From assembly GCA_964541225.1 (NCBI GenBank), contig CAZIPN010000002.1, positions 1 to 64,000 on the forward strand: 64,000 bases of DNA, read 5' to 3'. Positions 36,027-44,358 of the stretch are shown one piece after another (the stretch's first letter is position 1; the number at the start of each line of letters is the position of its first letter). Position numbers and translations under genes: made by a program. Source of the stretch: CAZIPN01 sp964541225 (GTDB lineage Bacteria; Actinomycetota; Coriobacteriia; Anaerosomatales; JAAXUF01). Under the pieces are notes generated by a model, which saw only the letters and a program-made list of their open reading frames with translations, was not told where the DNA came from and searched no databases.

Positions 36027-36290
36027 GTGGCCAGCAGCATCAATGAGCGCGTCAGGCAGTTCATTCAGAGTCTGGCAACCGATGCGGTAGAAGATCGCGT
36101 GCTCGAGTACGTTGTGAGGGAGATCCATAATGGCCGCCGTCTCATGGAGGTTATTGAAGACCCGTATGTTCGCAACCGTCTGAGCGACGAGAAGGTTCAG
36201 ACCATGCTCCAGAGTTCGGAAATCTGCGACGCGCTCGAAGAAGAGATTCATTTGGCACTGCAGACGCCAGATATCGGGCGTACGCATTAG
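36027..36290 (+). CDS. Small conserved-looking protein of unknown function
   Basis: An 87-aa, predicted all-helical cytoplasmic protein (RVRQFIQSLATDAVEDRVLE, NGRRLMEVIEDPYVRNRLSD). No domain recognised. Start GTG 36027 has AGGAGG upstream. It sits 53 bp after rsiG and 26 bp before the FHA gene on the same strand, so it may belong to this regulatory cluster. Confidence 0.72.
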   Translation: MASSINERVRQFIQSLATDAVEDRVLEYVVREIHNGRRLMEVIEDPYVRNRLSDEKVQTMLQSSEICDALEEEIHLALQTPDIGRTH

Positions 36291-36316
36291 CGCACTGTCG
36301 GAAGGGGGTCGCCACG

Positions 36317-36766
36317 ATGGCACCGATTTGCTCGGCATGTGGCGCCGAAGTGGAAACCGGAAGCGCTGAATGCCCGGAGTGCGGGACGCGCCTCTCCGAA
36401 CCGACTGCCGCCTTTGACCCCGTTGAAGTTCAGGCTCCCGAGACCAAGCCGCTCGCCGCGATCGAAGGTCCGGTGCTTGTTGTGCGCAAGGGTCCGCAGC
36501 CGGGCGAGAAGTTCTTCATCGACCGCGAAGATCTGACGGTGGGTCGCGATCCCGCGAGCGACATCTTCCTCAATGACATGACCGTGTCACGGACCCATGC
36601 GACCGTCCACTCAGTGAATGGGGTTGTGAGCGTCAAAGACGCCGGGTCGTTGAATGGCACGTATCTCAATGGCGAAGTAGTGGAATCCGCGACATTGGCG
36701 AATGGCGACATCGTGCAGGTAGGGACGTTTCAGATGGTATACATGACCGGTTCAGGAGCTGAGTGA
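36317..36766 (+). CDS. Zinc-ribbon FHA-domain protein
   Basis: A 149-aa protein with an N-terminal zinc ribbon (CSACGAEVETGSAECPECG) and a C-terminal FHA domain (about 50-145) carrying the phosphothreonine-binding elements LTVGRDPASDIFL, MTVSRTHATV and GSLNGTYLNG. It resembles the actinobacterial GarA/FhaB-like proteins that read Ser/Thr kinase phosphorylation. Its stop overlaps the next start (TGATG), tying it to the FtsR-like MerR regulator, a pairing typical of Actinobacteria. Confidence 0.9.
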   Translation: MAPICSACGAEVETGSAECPECGTRLSEPTAAFDPVEVQAPETKPLAAIEGPVLVVRKGPQPGEKFFIDREDLTVGRDPASDIFLNDMTVSRTHATVHSVNGVVSVKDAGSLNGTYLNGEVVESATLANGDIVQVGTFQMVYMTGSGAE

Positions 36767-37473
36767 TGGCGTCTCGGGATTACCTGACGATCGGTGAAGT
36801 AGTCCAACGTCTGGAGAGTGCGTATCCCGACCTCTCAATCTCTAAGATTCGTTTCCTTGAGGAAGAAGGTCTCGTATCTCCGGAGCGCACGTCCGGTGGG
36901 TATCGGAAGTTCTCGCAAGCCGATGTCTCGCGGGTTGAGATGATTCTTCGACTTCAGAAGGAGCACTTCTTGCCGCTCGCCGTGATTCGCGAGAAGCTTG
37001 CGGATTTTGATCGTGGCAAGGTCCCGCCTGAACTTGCGCGAGTGCCGGTTGGAATGACCGAACCGCTGCCGTTGGTGCCGGAGGACGAGACTCCGCTTCC
37101 GCTCGAAGATGCTCAGACGGCATTGGGCGTCCCGGCAGCCTTCCTGCGTGAACTCGCGGAGTTCAACCTCATCTCGATACTGCCCAGCGAGGATGGCGAC
37201 GTGATGGAGCGCGCTGACTCACAGATCGTGCATGCGGCATGGGACCTGCGCAAGTACGGCGTCGAGCCGCGCCATCTTCGGATGTACGAAAACTTCTCAG
37301 ATCGCGAGGCGACGCTCTTCGCGCAGATTCTTATGCCCGCCTTTCGCCATCGCACGCCCGAGAGCAGACAGAAGCTTGCCGAGACACTCGCCGACCTGGG
37401 CGACTTGACTGACGAACTCAAGGGACGGCTCCTGCGTCGGGCTTTGGCGCGGGCGTTCGAGGATTTTCGCTGA
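36766..37473 (+). CDS. FtsR-like MerR-family transcriptional regulator
   Basis: A 235-aa regulator with an N-terminal MerR winged helix (YLTIGEVVQRL, LSISKIRFLEEEGLVSPERT, GGYRKFSQADV), a helical linker and a C-terminal domain (about 115-230) with DLRKYGVEPRHLRMYENFSD. This matches the actinobacterial MerR protein that in Corynebacterium was named FtsR, an activator of ftsZ; the match is by architecture and FHA linkage. Start ATG 36766 overlaps the FHA stop, with GGAG 7 nt upstream. Confidence 0.85.
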   Translation: MASRDYLTIGEVVQRLESAYPDLSISKIRFLEEEGLVSPERTSGGYRKFSQADVSRVEMILRLQKEHFLPLAVIREKLADFDRGKVPPELARVPVGMTEPLPLVPEDETPLPLEDAQTALGVPAAFLRELAEFNLISILPSEDGDVMERADSQIVHAAWDLRKYGVEPRHLRMYENFSDREATLFAQILMPAFRHRTPESRQKLAETLADLGDLTDELKGRLLRRALARAFEDFR

Positions 37474-37476
37474 TTG

Positions 37477-37974
37477 ATGGCGCCGGCCGAGGACACCTTC
37501 GGTTCATCCGCGGCGAACGTGCCGCAAACACATCCCCCGCTCGATGAGATTCCATTTGCACACAAGAGCGAGAGGGTGGCCGCCGAGATTCTGGATTTCT
37601 ACCACGTTCGGTGGCAATACGAGCCCACGGCGTTTCCGCTTGAGTGGGACCGCAACGGCAACGTCATCGTCTCATTCAGTCCGGACTTCTACCTTGTGGA
37701 TTTCGATACCTACATCGAACTGACCACGATGAGCCAGAAGTTGGTTACGAAGAAGAATCGCAAGGTGAGGCGGCTCAAAGAGCTGTATCCGGACGTGAAT
37801 ATTCGCGTGTTCTACCAGAAGGACTTCCGTAGCTTGCTCGCACGATTTGGCATCTCGTCGACCGTGGTATCGCACGCCGAAGGTGGGGGTGTGGTTCCGG
37901 TGCGCCAGAGTGATGAGCCGGGCGAGGACGCGCCGCCCGCGAAGAACAACGACGTCGCGAAGGGCTCAGAGTGA
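37477..37974 (+). CDS. Possible PD-(D/E)XK-like protein of unknown function
   Basis: A 165-aa protein. Its core (about 30-125) contains AAEILDFYHVRWQYEPTAFP, then FSPDFYLVDFDTYIEL and a run of lysines (TKKNRKVRRLKELYP), an order reminiscent of PD-(D/E)XK nuclease-fold proteins (conserved PDF, then Glu in a beta strand, then a basic helix). The usual E-x-K lysine reads Thr (IELT), so catalysis is doubtful. The C-terminal 35 residues are low-complexity. The gene begins 3 bp after ftsR and overlaps hpt by 4 bp. Confidence 0.65.
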   Translation: MAPAEDTFGSSAANVPQTHPPLDEIPFAHKSERVAAEILDFYHVRWQYEPTAFPLEWDRNGNVIVSFSPDFYLVDFDTYIELTTMSQKLVTKKNRKVRRLKELYPDVNIRVFYQKDFRSLLARFGISSTVVSHAEGGGVVPVRQSDEPGEDAPPAKNNDVAKGSE

Positions 37975-38516
37975 CCAGCACGCTCCCAACCGTCTGCGAT
38001 CAGGTCCTTGTTGACGAAGCCGCGATCGATCAGCGGGTCGCTGAACTCGGAAGGCAAATCGCTGAGGATTTCGAGGGGCAGGATCTCCGGCTGATAACCG
38101 TTCTGAAGGGCGGACTGTTCTTTCTCGCGGATCTGTGCCGGGCCATCGACATACCGTTGCGAGTCGATTTCATGGCCGTGTCCCCGTACGTGGTTGGAAG
38201 CGGGGGGACCGTTCGGTTGACCAAGGATCTCTCGGACGATATCGGCGGGGCGAGCGTGCTGCTGGTCGAAGACGTCGTGGACACGGGGCTCACCGTCAAC
38301 TACGTGCTGTCGTTGCTGCGGGCACACCATCCGGCGCGACTCGAAGTGTGCGCGCTTCTGGACAAGCCAGCTCGCAGAATCGCCGACGTGCCTATTGCGT
38401 ACCGAGGATTCAGCCTTGCTGACCGGTTCGTCATCGGCTATGGGCTCGATCTTGGCGGGCGCTATCGCAACCTGCCGTACGTGGCATCGCTTCGGGATGA
38501 GGTGGTGCTGCCGTGA
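37971..38516 (+). CDS. hpt: Hypoxanthine phosphoribosyltransferase
   Basis: Purine salvage: hypoxanthine or guanine plus PRPP to the nucleotide. 181 aa; the PRPP loop VLLVEDVVDTGLTVNYVL, LKGGLFFLADL, and the C-terminal FVIGYGLDLGGRYRNLPYV are diagnostic. Start GTG 37971 overlaps the previous stop (GTGA), and its own stop overlaps the channel gene (TGATG), so the whole FHA-to-channel run looks translationally coupled. Confidence 0.95.
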   Translation: MTSTLPTVCDQVLVDEAAIDQRVAELGRQIAEDFEGQDLRLITVLKGGLFFLADLCRAIDIPLRVDFMAVSPYVVGSGGTVRLTKDLSDDIGGASVLLVEDVVDTGLTVNYVLSLLRAHHPARLEVCALLDKPARRIADVPIAYRGFSLADRFVIGYGLDLGGRYRNLPYVASLRDEVVLP

Positions 38517-39508
38517 TGCGGCGACTTGCGTGGGCGATTGGGCTCGTGGTTGGAGTCATGGTCGTCGGGACCCTCGGATACGCGTTGTTGGAGCATTGGT
38601 CGTTTCTGGATGCTTTGTACATGACGGTAATCACGGTTGGCACGGTCGGGTTCAGTGAGGTCCATCCACTGGACACCGCAGGCCGTGTGTTCACGATCGT
38701 CATGGTGTTTGCCGGCGTTGGTGCCCTCGCGTTTGCTCTCGGACAGCTCATCGAGTTCCTGCTCGAAGGTCACCTGACCAACATTCTGGAGGTTCGTCGC
38801 ATGGAGAAACGCATCTCCGATCTTGAGGGACATACGATTCTTGCTGGGCTGGGGCGCGTCGGTGGCGTGACCGCCCGCTCGCTTGCCGACGAAGGCGCGA
38901 GTTTCGTTGTGATCGATACGAATCCGGAAGCGACTCGACTGGCTTCAGCAGCAGGCTGGATCGCCATCGAGGGTGACGCCACCGATGAGGGCACGCTCTT
39001 GAAAGCCGGCATCCGCGAGGCTGGCTCGATCGTGACCGCACTGCCCGGCGATGCCGAGAACCTCTTCGTGACGATAAGCGCTCGATCGCTGAATCCCGAC
39101 GCCTTCATTGTCGCCCGCTCGGAGCACGAGACGACGGAAGCGAAGCTGATCAAGGCGGGGGCCAATCGGGTCATCACTCCGAATGTCATCGGCGGTCGCA
39201 GGATGGCGTCCATGGTGCTCCACCCCACGGTCGACGACTACCTCGACCTTGTGAGTGGAACACAGGGTGTGGAGTTTCGACTTCAGGAAGTCGAGCTTGC
39301 CGAGGATTCAAGCTTCGTCGGCAAGTCAATTGCCGAGGCCCGCATTCGCGAGACGACCGGTGCGCAGGTGGTCGCGATTCTCAACCAGAACGGGACGGTG
39401 GATGCGAACCCTTCGGCTGCCACGGAACTGTGTGCGGGGCAGCGTCTCGTGGTCTTAGGCTCGGTGGAGCAAGTTGCCGTTCTGACCGAACGGGCATGTC
39501 ACCTGTAG
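38516..39508 (+). CDS. Two-TM potassium channel with RCK (TrkA-N/TrkA-C) domains
   Basis: Ligand-gated K+ channel, 330 aa. Membrane helices at about 5-25 and 58-80 flank a pore loop with filter T-V-G-F (43-46, preceded by a second TVG at 40-42). A TrkA-N domain (about 105-220; HTILAGLGRVGGVTARSLAD nucleotide loop) and a TrkA-C domain (about 240-325) follow. The layout is that of MthK-type channels. The filter ending GF rather than GYGD is common among such channels. Start ATG 38516 overlaps the hpt stop. Confidence 0.9.
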   Translation: MRRLAWAIGLVVGVMVVGTLGYALLEHWSFLDALYMTVITVGTVGFSEVHPLDTAGRVFTIVMVFAGVGALAFALGQLIEFLLEGHLTNILEVRRMEKRISDLEGHTILAGLGRVGGVTARSLADEGASFVVIDTNPEATRLASAAGWIAIEGDATDEGTLLKAGIREAGSIVTALPGDAENLFVTISARSLNPDAFIVARSEHETTEAKLIKAGANRVITPNVIGGRRMASMVLHPTVDDYLDLVSGTQGVEFRLQEVELAEDSSFVGKSIAEARIRETTGAQVVAILNQNGTVDANPSAATELCAGQRLVVLGSVEQVAVLTERACHL

Positions 39509-39572
39509 TGTGCGACTGTGTTTTCGGGTACGCTGTGCGCCGCAATGACGTGCCTGCGCAGGAGGAGGAACC

Positions 39573-40091
39573 GTGGATTTCGCCCAGTACATCCGGGACG
39601 TACCGGACTGGCCCCAAGAGGGCGTCATGTTCAAGGACATCACGCCACTGCTCGCGAGCCCGGGAGCCCTCAAGGCCACGATCGACACCTTGGCCGATGC
39701 CTATGAGGGGATGGGTGTGACCAAGGTGATGGGCGCAGAAGCGCGCGGTTTCATCTTTGGGGCGGCTCTCGCGTACCGACTCGGTGCGGGGTTCATTCCG
39801 GCGCGCAAGCCCGGCAAGCTTCCCTGGGACACGGCATCGGTGACGTATGACCTTGAGTATGGGACCGACACGCTGGAGATGCATGCCGATGCTCTCGGAC
39901 CTGATGATGTCGTGCTGATCGTGGATGACGTGCTTGCAACGGGGGGAACCGCAGGTGCCAAGGCCTCGCTTGTGATCGATCATGGTGCGGCGCTCGCAGG
40001 CTTCGCTTTCCTGATAGAACTGGACTTCCTGAAAGGACGCGAGAGACTGCCGGTCGGCTCGAAGGTTGTGTCGCTCGTGCACGTGAGCTGA
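39573..40091 (+). CDS. apt: Adenine phosphoribosyltransferase
   Basis: Salvages adenine to AMP. 172 aa; VPDWPQEGVMFKDITPLLA, GAEARGFIFGAALAYRLG, ARKPGKLPW and the PRPP loop VLIVDDVLATGGTAGA are all present. Start GTG 39573 has GAGGAGGAACC immediately upstream. It lies 64 bp after the K+ channel and probably continues the purine-salvage theme set by hpt. Confidence 0.96.
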   Translation: MDFAQYIRDVPDWPQEGVMFKDITPLLASPGALKATIDTLADAYEGMGVTKVMGAEARGFIFGAALAYRLGAGFIPARKPGKLPWDTASVTYDLEYGTDTLEMHADALGPDDVVLIVDDVLATGGTAGAKASLVIDHGAALAGFAFLIELDFLKGRERLPVGSKVVSLVHVS

Positions 40092-40227
40092 GAAGCGCCT
40101 TCTTCGCAGTATTCGCGGGTTAAGCGTGGCTTGGTGCGTGCCGAATGGTAGAATACATGTGTCGCACCGTTGCGAACGCGGTGTGGCGCCTCGATCACAG
40201 TTCAATCGCAGCAGGAGGCTAGTGCGG

Positions 40228-41379
40228 ATGTCTCGCCGAGACGCGCTTGTGCGTATTGCGGCAGTAGCGCTCCTCATGATTATGGTAGCGGGCGTGGGAT
40301 CGCCTGCTATTGGTGCGCCTACGAACTCGGCGATCGAGGCGAAACGCCAGCAGGCGAGCAAGGCCCAGAGCAAGCTCGATGACCTGCAGACTCAGCTCGA
40401 GATGCGCTACGAGGAACTGGCGCAGATCGAAGACTCCCTGGCGCAGACTCGGCAGCGCATCGCAGTGACCCAAAACGAACTCGACGCGGCGACTGCCCAA
40501 CTGGTGGCGGCGCAGGTGTTGCTAGACGAGAGAGCGTCTTCGATCTACCGGAACGGCTCTCTCAACGTCGTGTCCGTGTTTGTTGGCGTCGCCGATTTCT
40601 CGGACTTCATAGCACGGCTCGACATGATGCGCCGCATCAGCCGTAGCGATGCGGACCTTGTCTCGGCGGTCAAAGATGCCAAGGGACGCGTGGAGGACGC
40701 GAAGGCGTCGCTTGAGGCGCGAGAGGCCGAGCAGGTGGCACTCCGTGCCCAGGCCCGTGCGAAGCAGCAGGAGTATCAGACGGCGTACAACGACCAGAAG
40801 TCATACTTGGCGTCACTGAACAGCGAACTCAAGAAGCTCATCGAAGCTGAGCGGATCCGCCAGGAGCAGATCGCCGCAGCCAAGGCCGCAGCTGCTGCCA
40901 AGCTTCGCGCCGCTGCGAAATCCAGCGGCAATAGCGGCAGTAGCAGCGGCAGCAAGGTTGTTGCGGCGCGACCGTCGGACACGTCGAATCTCGGCAGCCC
41001 TCACCCCGAAGTCGTCGCTGTCGCGAGGAAGTACCTCGGCGTGCCGTATGTGTGGGGGGGCACCTCTCCATCAGGATTCGACTGCTCGGGCCTGTGCCAA
41101 TACTGCTATCGCAAGATCGGTGTTTCCTTGCCGAGAACAAGCCGAGAGCAGTTCAAGGTCGGCGCGTACATTCCTCCCGACAGGCTTGATCTGCTGGCCA
41201 AGGGCGATCTCGTGTTCTTCGGCTACAACGGAGATCCGAATCAGGTCCACCACGTTGGGATATATGTCGGCAGCGGCGACTTCATTCAAGCACCGTGTAC
41301 GGGCGATGTCGTGCGGATTTCCTCCCTCACCGGGCGAATCGCATCACAAGGCGACTACGTCGGCGCCGTTCGCCCGTAG
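40228..41379 (+). CDS. Coiled-coil NlpC/P60 peptidoglycan hydrolase
   Basis: Secreted cell-wall DL-endopeptidase, about 383 aa. A signal peptide (ALVRIAAVALLMIMVAGVGS) is followed by a long coiled-coil region (about 30-235, heptads such as KLDDLQTQLEMRYEELAQIE), a Ser/Gly/Ala linker, and an NlpC/P60 domain (about 260-383) with catalytic Cys286 in FDCSGLC and His342 in HHVGIYVG. The third polar position falls in APCTG. The layout is RipA/CwlO-like, where the coiled coil restrains activity. Start ATG 40228 is favoured by AGGAGG 9 nt upstream; GTG 40222 is also in frame. Confidence 0.92.
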   Translation: MSRRDALVRIAAVALLMIMVAGVGSPAIGAPTNSAIEAKRQQASKAQSKLDDLQTQLEMRYEELAQIEDSLAQTRQRIAVTQNELDAATAQLVAAQVLLDERASSIYRNGSLNVVSVFVGVADFSDFIARLDMMRRISRSDADLVSAVKDAKGRVEDAKASLEAREAEQVALRAQARAKQQEYQTAYNDQKSYLASLNSELKKLIEAERIRQEQIAAAKAAAAAKLRAAAKSSGNSGSSSGSKVVAARPSDTSNLGSPHPEVVAVARKYLGVPYVWGGTSPSGFDCSGLCQYCYRKIGVSLPRTSREQFKVGAYIPPDRLDLLAKGDLVFFGYNGDPNQVHHVGIYVGSGDFIQAPCTGDVVRISSLTGRIASQGDYVGAVRP

Positions 41380-41400
41380 AGGGGTTGCGCCCCTCTTCTT
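41378..41400 (+). terminator. Intrinsic terminator overlapping the NlpC/P60 stop
   Basis: Perfect 7-bp stem AGAGGGG / CCCCTCT, 5-nt loop, then TCTT. The first arm includes the last two bases of the TAG stop. Confidence 0.7.
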
Positions 41401-41498
41401 GATCTCAGCGCACGTCTCGGTGGCTGCGAGAATGCCTCACGCCTGTGATATCATGCGGCCAACTTTCAACGGTCGCATCCCCAAGTGAAAGGACGCGC

Positions 41499-43262
41499 GT
41501 GAGCCGCACGTTTCTGTCTGGAAATGAGGCCGTTGCGCGAGGCGCTTGGGAGGCAGGGGTTGCGGTAGGGGTGGGCTATCCGGGGACGCCCTCCACAGAG
41601 GCGCTCGAGCACTTGGCGACTCTGCCCGAGGTTCGCGCTGAGTGGGCGGTCAACGAGAAGGTCGCCCTCGAAGTTGGGGCGGGAGTCTCTCTTGCCGGTG
41701 CCCGGAGCCTCGTGACGATGAAGCACGTCGGGCTGAACGTTGCCGCAGACCCACTCTTCACGCTTGCGTACACGGGCGTACGCGGTGGACTTGTCGTTCT
41801 TGTTGCAGACGATCCCGGCATGCACTCCTCCCAAAATGAGCAGGACTCCCACAACTACGCGGCGTTTGCGCGCGTTGTGATGCTGGATCCGTCGGACTCC
41901 CAAGAAGCCCTCGACTACACACGGGACGCCTTCAGCATGTCTGAAGCGTTCGACATCCCGGTGCTCGTGCGCTCCACGGTTCGCGTGAGCCACGCGAAGT
42001 CGCTGGTGACGACCGGAGAGCGTCACAGCACCACACTGCTTGAGCCCTACCAGAGTGATCCCGCCAAGTGGGTGATGATGCCAGGGATGGCCAGACTTCG
42101 GCGGCTCGACCTGGACCTGAGGATGGCGGAACTTGAAGCACTTGCCGATGACACTGTTCTGAATCGCGAGGAGATGCGGGATCACTCCATAGGCATTGTG
42201 TGCTCCGGGCCGGTCTATCAGCATGTTCGAGAGGCGATGCCGCAGGCTTCAACCTTCAAGCTCGGCATGACCTTTCCGTTGCCTGCGACGCGGTTGCGCG
42301 AGTTCGCCAAGCGGGTCGAGAAGGTCTACGTCGTCGAAGAAGCCGATTCGTACCTCAAGCGATCGCTGTGTTCCCTTGGCATCGCCACTGAGCCACTGGC
42401 ACTGCCCGGAGCTGGCGAACTCTCTCCCGGCCTGATCAGACGGGCGTTTGGGCTCGACGAGCCAAAGACCCGCCGGCTCAGCGTGGAGTTGCCTCCAAGG
42501 CCTCCAGGGTTGTGCGCTGGTTGTCCGCACAGACCAGTGTTCTACGCTTTGCGCAAAGTGAAGGCGGTGGTCACCGGCGATATCGGGTGTTACACGCTCG
42601 GCGCCTCGAAACCACTTGGCGCGATGGACACGTGTGTTGACATGGGGGCGTCCGTGGGGATGGCCCACGGTGCTGAGCTTGGGGGAGGATTCGAGGGCCG
42701 ACCGGTTGTTGCCGTCATTGGAGACTCGACGTTCGCCCACTCGGGCATCACGGGTCTCGTGAATACTGTGTACAACGGCGGTTCGGGGACCGTAGCGATT
42801 CTGGACAACAGGACGACCGCCATGACTGGACGCCAGGGCAATCCGATCAATGGCATTGCGCTGCAGGACGGATCAGTGCACGAGGTGGACCTGCCTGGCC
42901 TGGCGAAGGCCCTCGGGGCAGGGCGAGTACGCACGGTGGATGCGCAGAATGTCGAGGCGTGTGTTGAGGCCTTGGTCGAAGAGGTCGCGACTGACGAACT
43001 GTCTGTGATCATCTTCCGAGCTCCCTGCGCTCTGTTGGAGAAGTCCTCAGCGCGCCCGTTCGCAGTTGACGCCAGTCTGTGCGCCAAGTGCAGAGTCTGC
43101 ACGAAGCTCGGCTGCCCTGCGATTAGCGTGGACGAGGACACGGCGAGCGCAAGCATTGACGCCGAGGCTTGTGTCGGCTGTGGCCAATGCGTTCAAGTTT
43201 GCCGCTATGGCGCGATCGTGCCGAGCGGTCTCTCGTGTGATGCGACAGGGGCCGATGTCTGA
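41499..43262 (+). CDS. iorA: Indolepyruvate ferredoxin oxidoreductase, alpha subunit
   Basis: Large subunit of the thiamine-pyrophosphate enzyme that turns aryl pyruvates plus CoA into aryl-acyl-CoA, CO2 and reduced ferredoxin. 587 aa: an N-terminal pyrimidine-binding domain (GNEAVARGAWEAGVAVGVGY), a middle CAGCPHRP segment, a TPP-binding domain (GDSTFAHSGITGLVNT, ILDNRTTAMTGRQ) and two C-terminal Fe-S motifs (CAKCRVCTKLGC and CVGCGQCVQVC, each continuing to a fourth ligand region). Start GTG 41499 follows AAAGGA. Overlaps iorB by one base. Confidence 0.95.
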   Translation: MSRTFLSGNEAVARGAWEAGVAVGVGYPGTPSTEALEHLATLPEVRAEWAVNEKVALEVGAGVSLAGARSLVTMKHVGLNVAADPLFTLAYTGVRGGLVVLVADDPGMHSSQNEQDSHNYAAFARVVMLDPSDSQEALDYTRDAFSMSEAFDIPVLVRSTVRVSHAKSLVTTGERHSTTLLEPYQSDPAKWVMMPGMARLRRLDLDLRMAELEALADDTVLNREEMRDHSIGIVCSGPVYQHVREAMPQASTFKLGMTFPLPATRLREFAKRVEKVYVVEEADSYLKRSLCSLGIATEPLALPGAGELSPGLIRRAFGLDEPKTRRLSVELPPRPPGLCAGCPHRPVFYALRKVKAVVTGDIGCYTLGASKPLGAMDTCVDMGASVGMAHGAELGGGFEGRPVVAVIGDSTFAHSGITGLVNTVYNGGSGTVAILDNRTTAMTGRQGNPINGIALQDGSVHEVDLPGLAKALGAGRVRTVDAQNVEACVEALVEEVATDELSVIIFRAPCALLEKSSARPFAVDASLCAKCRVCTKLGCPAISVDEDTASASIDAEACVGCGQCVQVCRYGAIVPSGLSCDATGADV

Positions 43263-43852
43263 TGAACACCACAACGGTGATGCTGTGCGGAGTAGGCGGG
43301 CAAGGGACGATCCTTGCTGCGGACCTGCTGGCGAAGGTGGCGGCCGCCGAAGGCCTCGACGTGAAGCTATCCGAGGTGCACGGCATGTCTCAACGTGGGG
43401 GTAGCGTCGACAGTGTGGTGAAATTCGGCAAGCAGGTGTTTTCGCCGGTCACGGACGCAGGAATGGTCGACCATCTCGTTGCATTTGAGTTGCTTGAGGC
43501 GGCCCGGAGGTTTGAGTTTCTGAAGCCGGATGGGCGCCTGCTCGTCAACCCGTCGGTCATTGTGCCGTTGACCGTACTCGCCGGTGAGTTTCTAGTGCCA
43601 GAGGGGTTGCGTGCTACCCTCCAAGATGAAGGCGCGATATTCATCGAGGCGGATACGCTTGCATGTGAAGCAGGTAGTCCGAAGTCCGCAAACGTCGTGC
43701 TCATGGGAGCGTTGTCAATCGGTTTGCCCTTTGCCGAAGAACGCTGGCACGAGGTGATCTCGGCACGTGTACCGCCCATGACTGTGGATCTGAACCTCCG
43801 GGCTTTTTCTCTTGGAAGACAAGCGTGTAGGGAAGGGGAGTGCGCGTTGTGA
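43262..43852 (+). CDS. iorB: Indolepyruvate ferredoxin oxidoreductase, beta subunit
   Basis: Gamma-type oxidoreductase domain partnering IorA, 196 aa: MLCGVGGQGTILAADLLAKV, the SEVHGMSQRGGSVDS motif and ANVVLMGAL are diagnostic. Start ATG 43262 overlaps the iorA stop (TGATG). With IorA it oxidises indolepyruvate, phenylpyruvate or hydroxyphenylpyruvate in amino-acid fermentation. Confidence 0.95.
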   Translation: MNTTTVMLCGVGGQGTILAADLLAKVAAAEGLDVKLSEVHGMSQRGGSVDSVVKFGKQVFSPVTDAGMVDHLVAFELLEAARRFEFLKPDGRLLVNPSVIVPLTVLAGEFLVPEGLRATLQDEGAIFIEADTLACEAGSPKSANVVLMGALSIGLPFAEERWHEVISARVPPMTVDLNLRAFSLGRQACREGECAL

Positions 43853-44265
43853 ATGTCAAGCAGCTCAGCGTGTTCGTTGAGAACCAGCCAGGCCGGGTCA
43901 GTGAGGTCACTGACGTTTTGGGCGGCGCAGGAGTCAACATTCGCGGGTTCTCTGTTTCCGATACTGCCGACTACGGCATTGTGCGACTGGTCGTCGATGA
44001 TCCAGATCGGGGCAAGGAAGCCCTGCAGCGAGCTGACCTCGCTGTGAAGGTCAACGATGTCCTATGTATCGAGCTTCCTGACAAGCCGGGAGGGCTCGCC
44101 GGAGTTCTCAAGATCGTGTCAGCTGCGGGCGTTGGCATCGAGTACGTGTACACACTGATCGGCACGTACGTGGTCATCAACGTTGCCGATATCGACCGAG
44201 CGCTGGCGATGTTGAGTGACTCACCCGTCAAGATTGTCGATCAAGGGGACATCGCGCAAGCGTAG
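43849..44265 (+). CDS. Tandem ACT-domain regulatory protein (paralogue)
   Basis: A 138-aa double ACT protein (LSVFVENQPGRVSEVTDVLG, then CIELPDKPGGLAGVLKIVSA), closely similar in layout to the protein encoded after paaK at 30405. Start GTG 43849 overlaps the iorB stop (GTGA) with AAGGGGA about 9 nt upstream; GTG 43840 is less likely. Probably senses an aromatic or branched amino acid and modulates the pathway post-translationally, or regulates IorAB directly; this is inferred from linkage only. Confidence 0.88.
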   Translation: MNVKQLSVFVENQPGRVSEVTDVLGGAGVNIRGFSVSDTADYGIVRLVVDDPDRGKEALQRADLAVKVNDVLCIELPDKPGGLAGVLKIVSAAGVGIEYVYTLIGTYVVINVADIDRALAMLSDSPVKIVDQGDIAQA

Positions 44266-44358
44266 GCGGCGCTTGTTCGATGGGCTTGAAGGCGCCTCGC
44301 ACAGCTTCTCGGTGCGCCTAGGCGGCGTCGAAGGGGTCTTTTCGGATATCATGGGCAC

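Noticed and set aside
44290..44319. Nested AGGCGC/GCGCCT hairpin after the second ACT gene
   Set aside because: Stem of only 6 bp with an 18-nt loop and no T-run; too weak to call a terminator.
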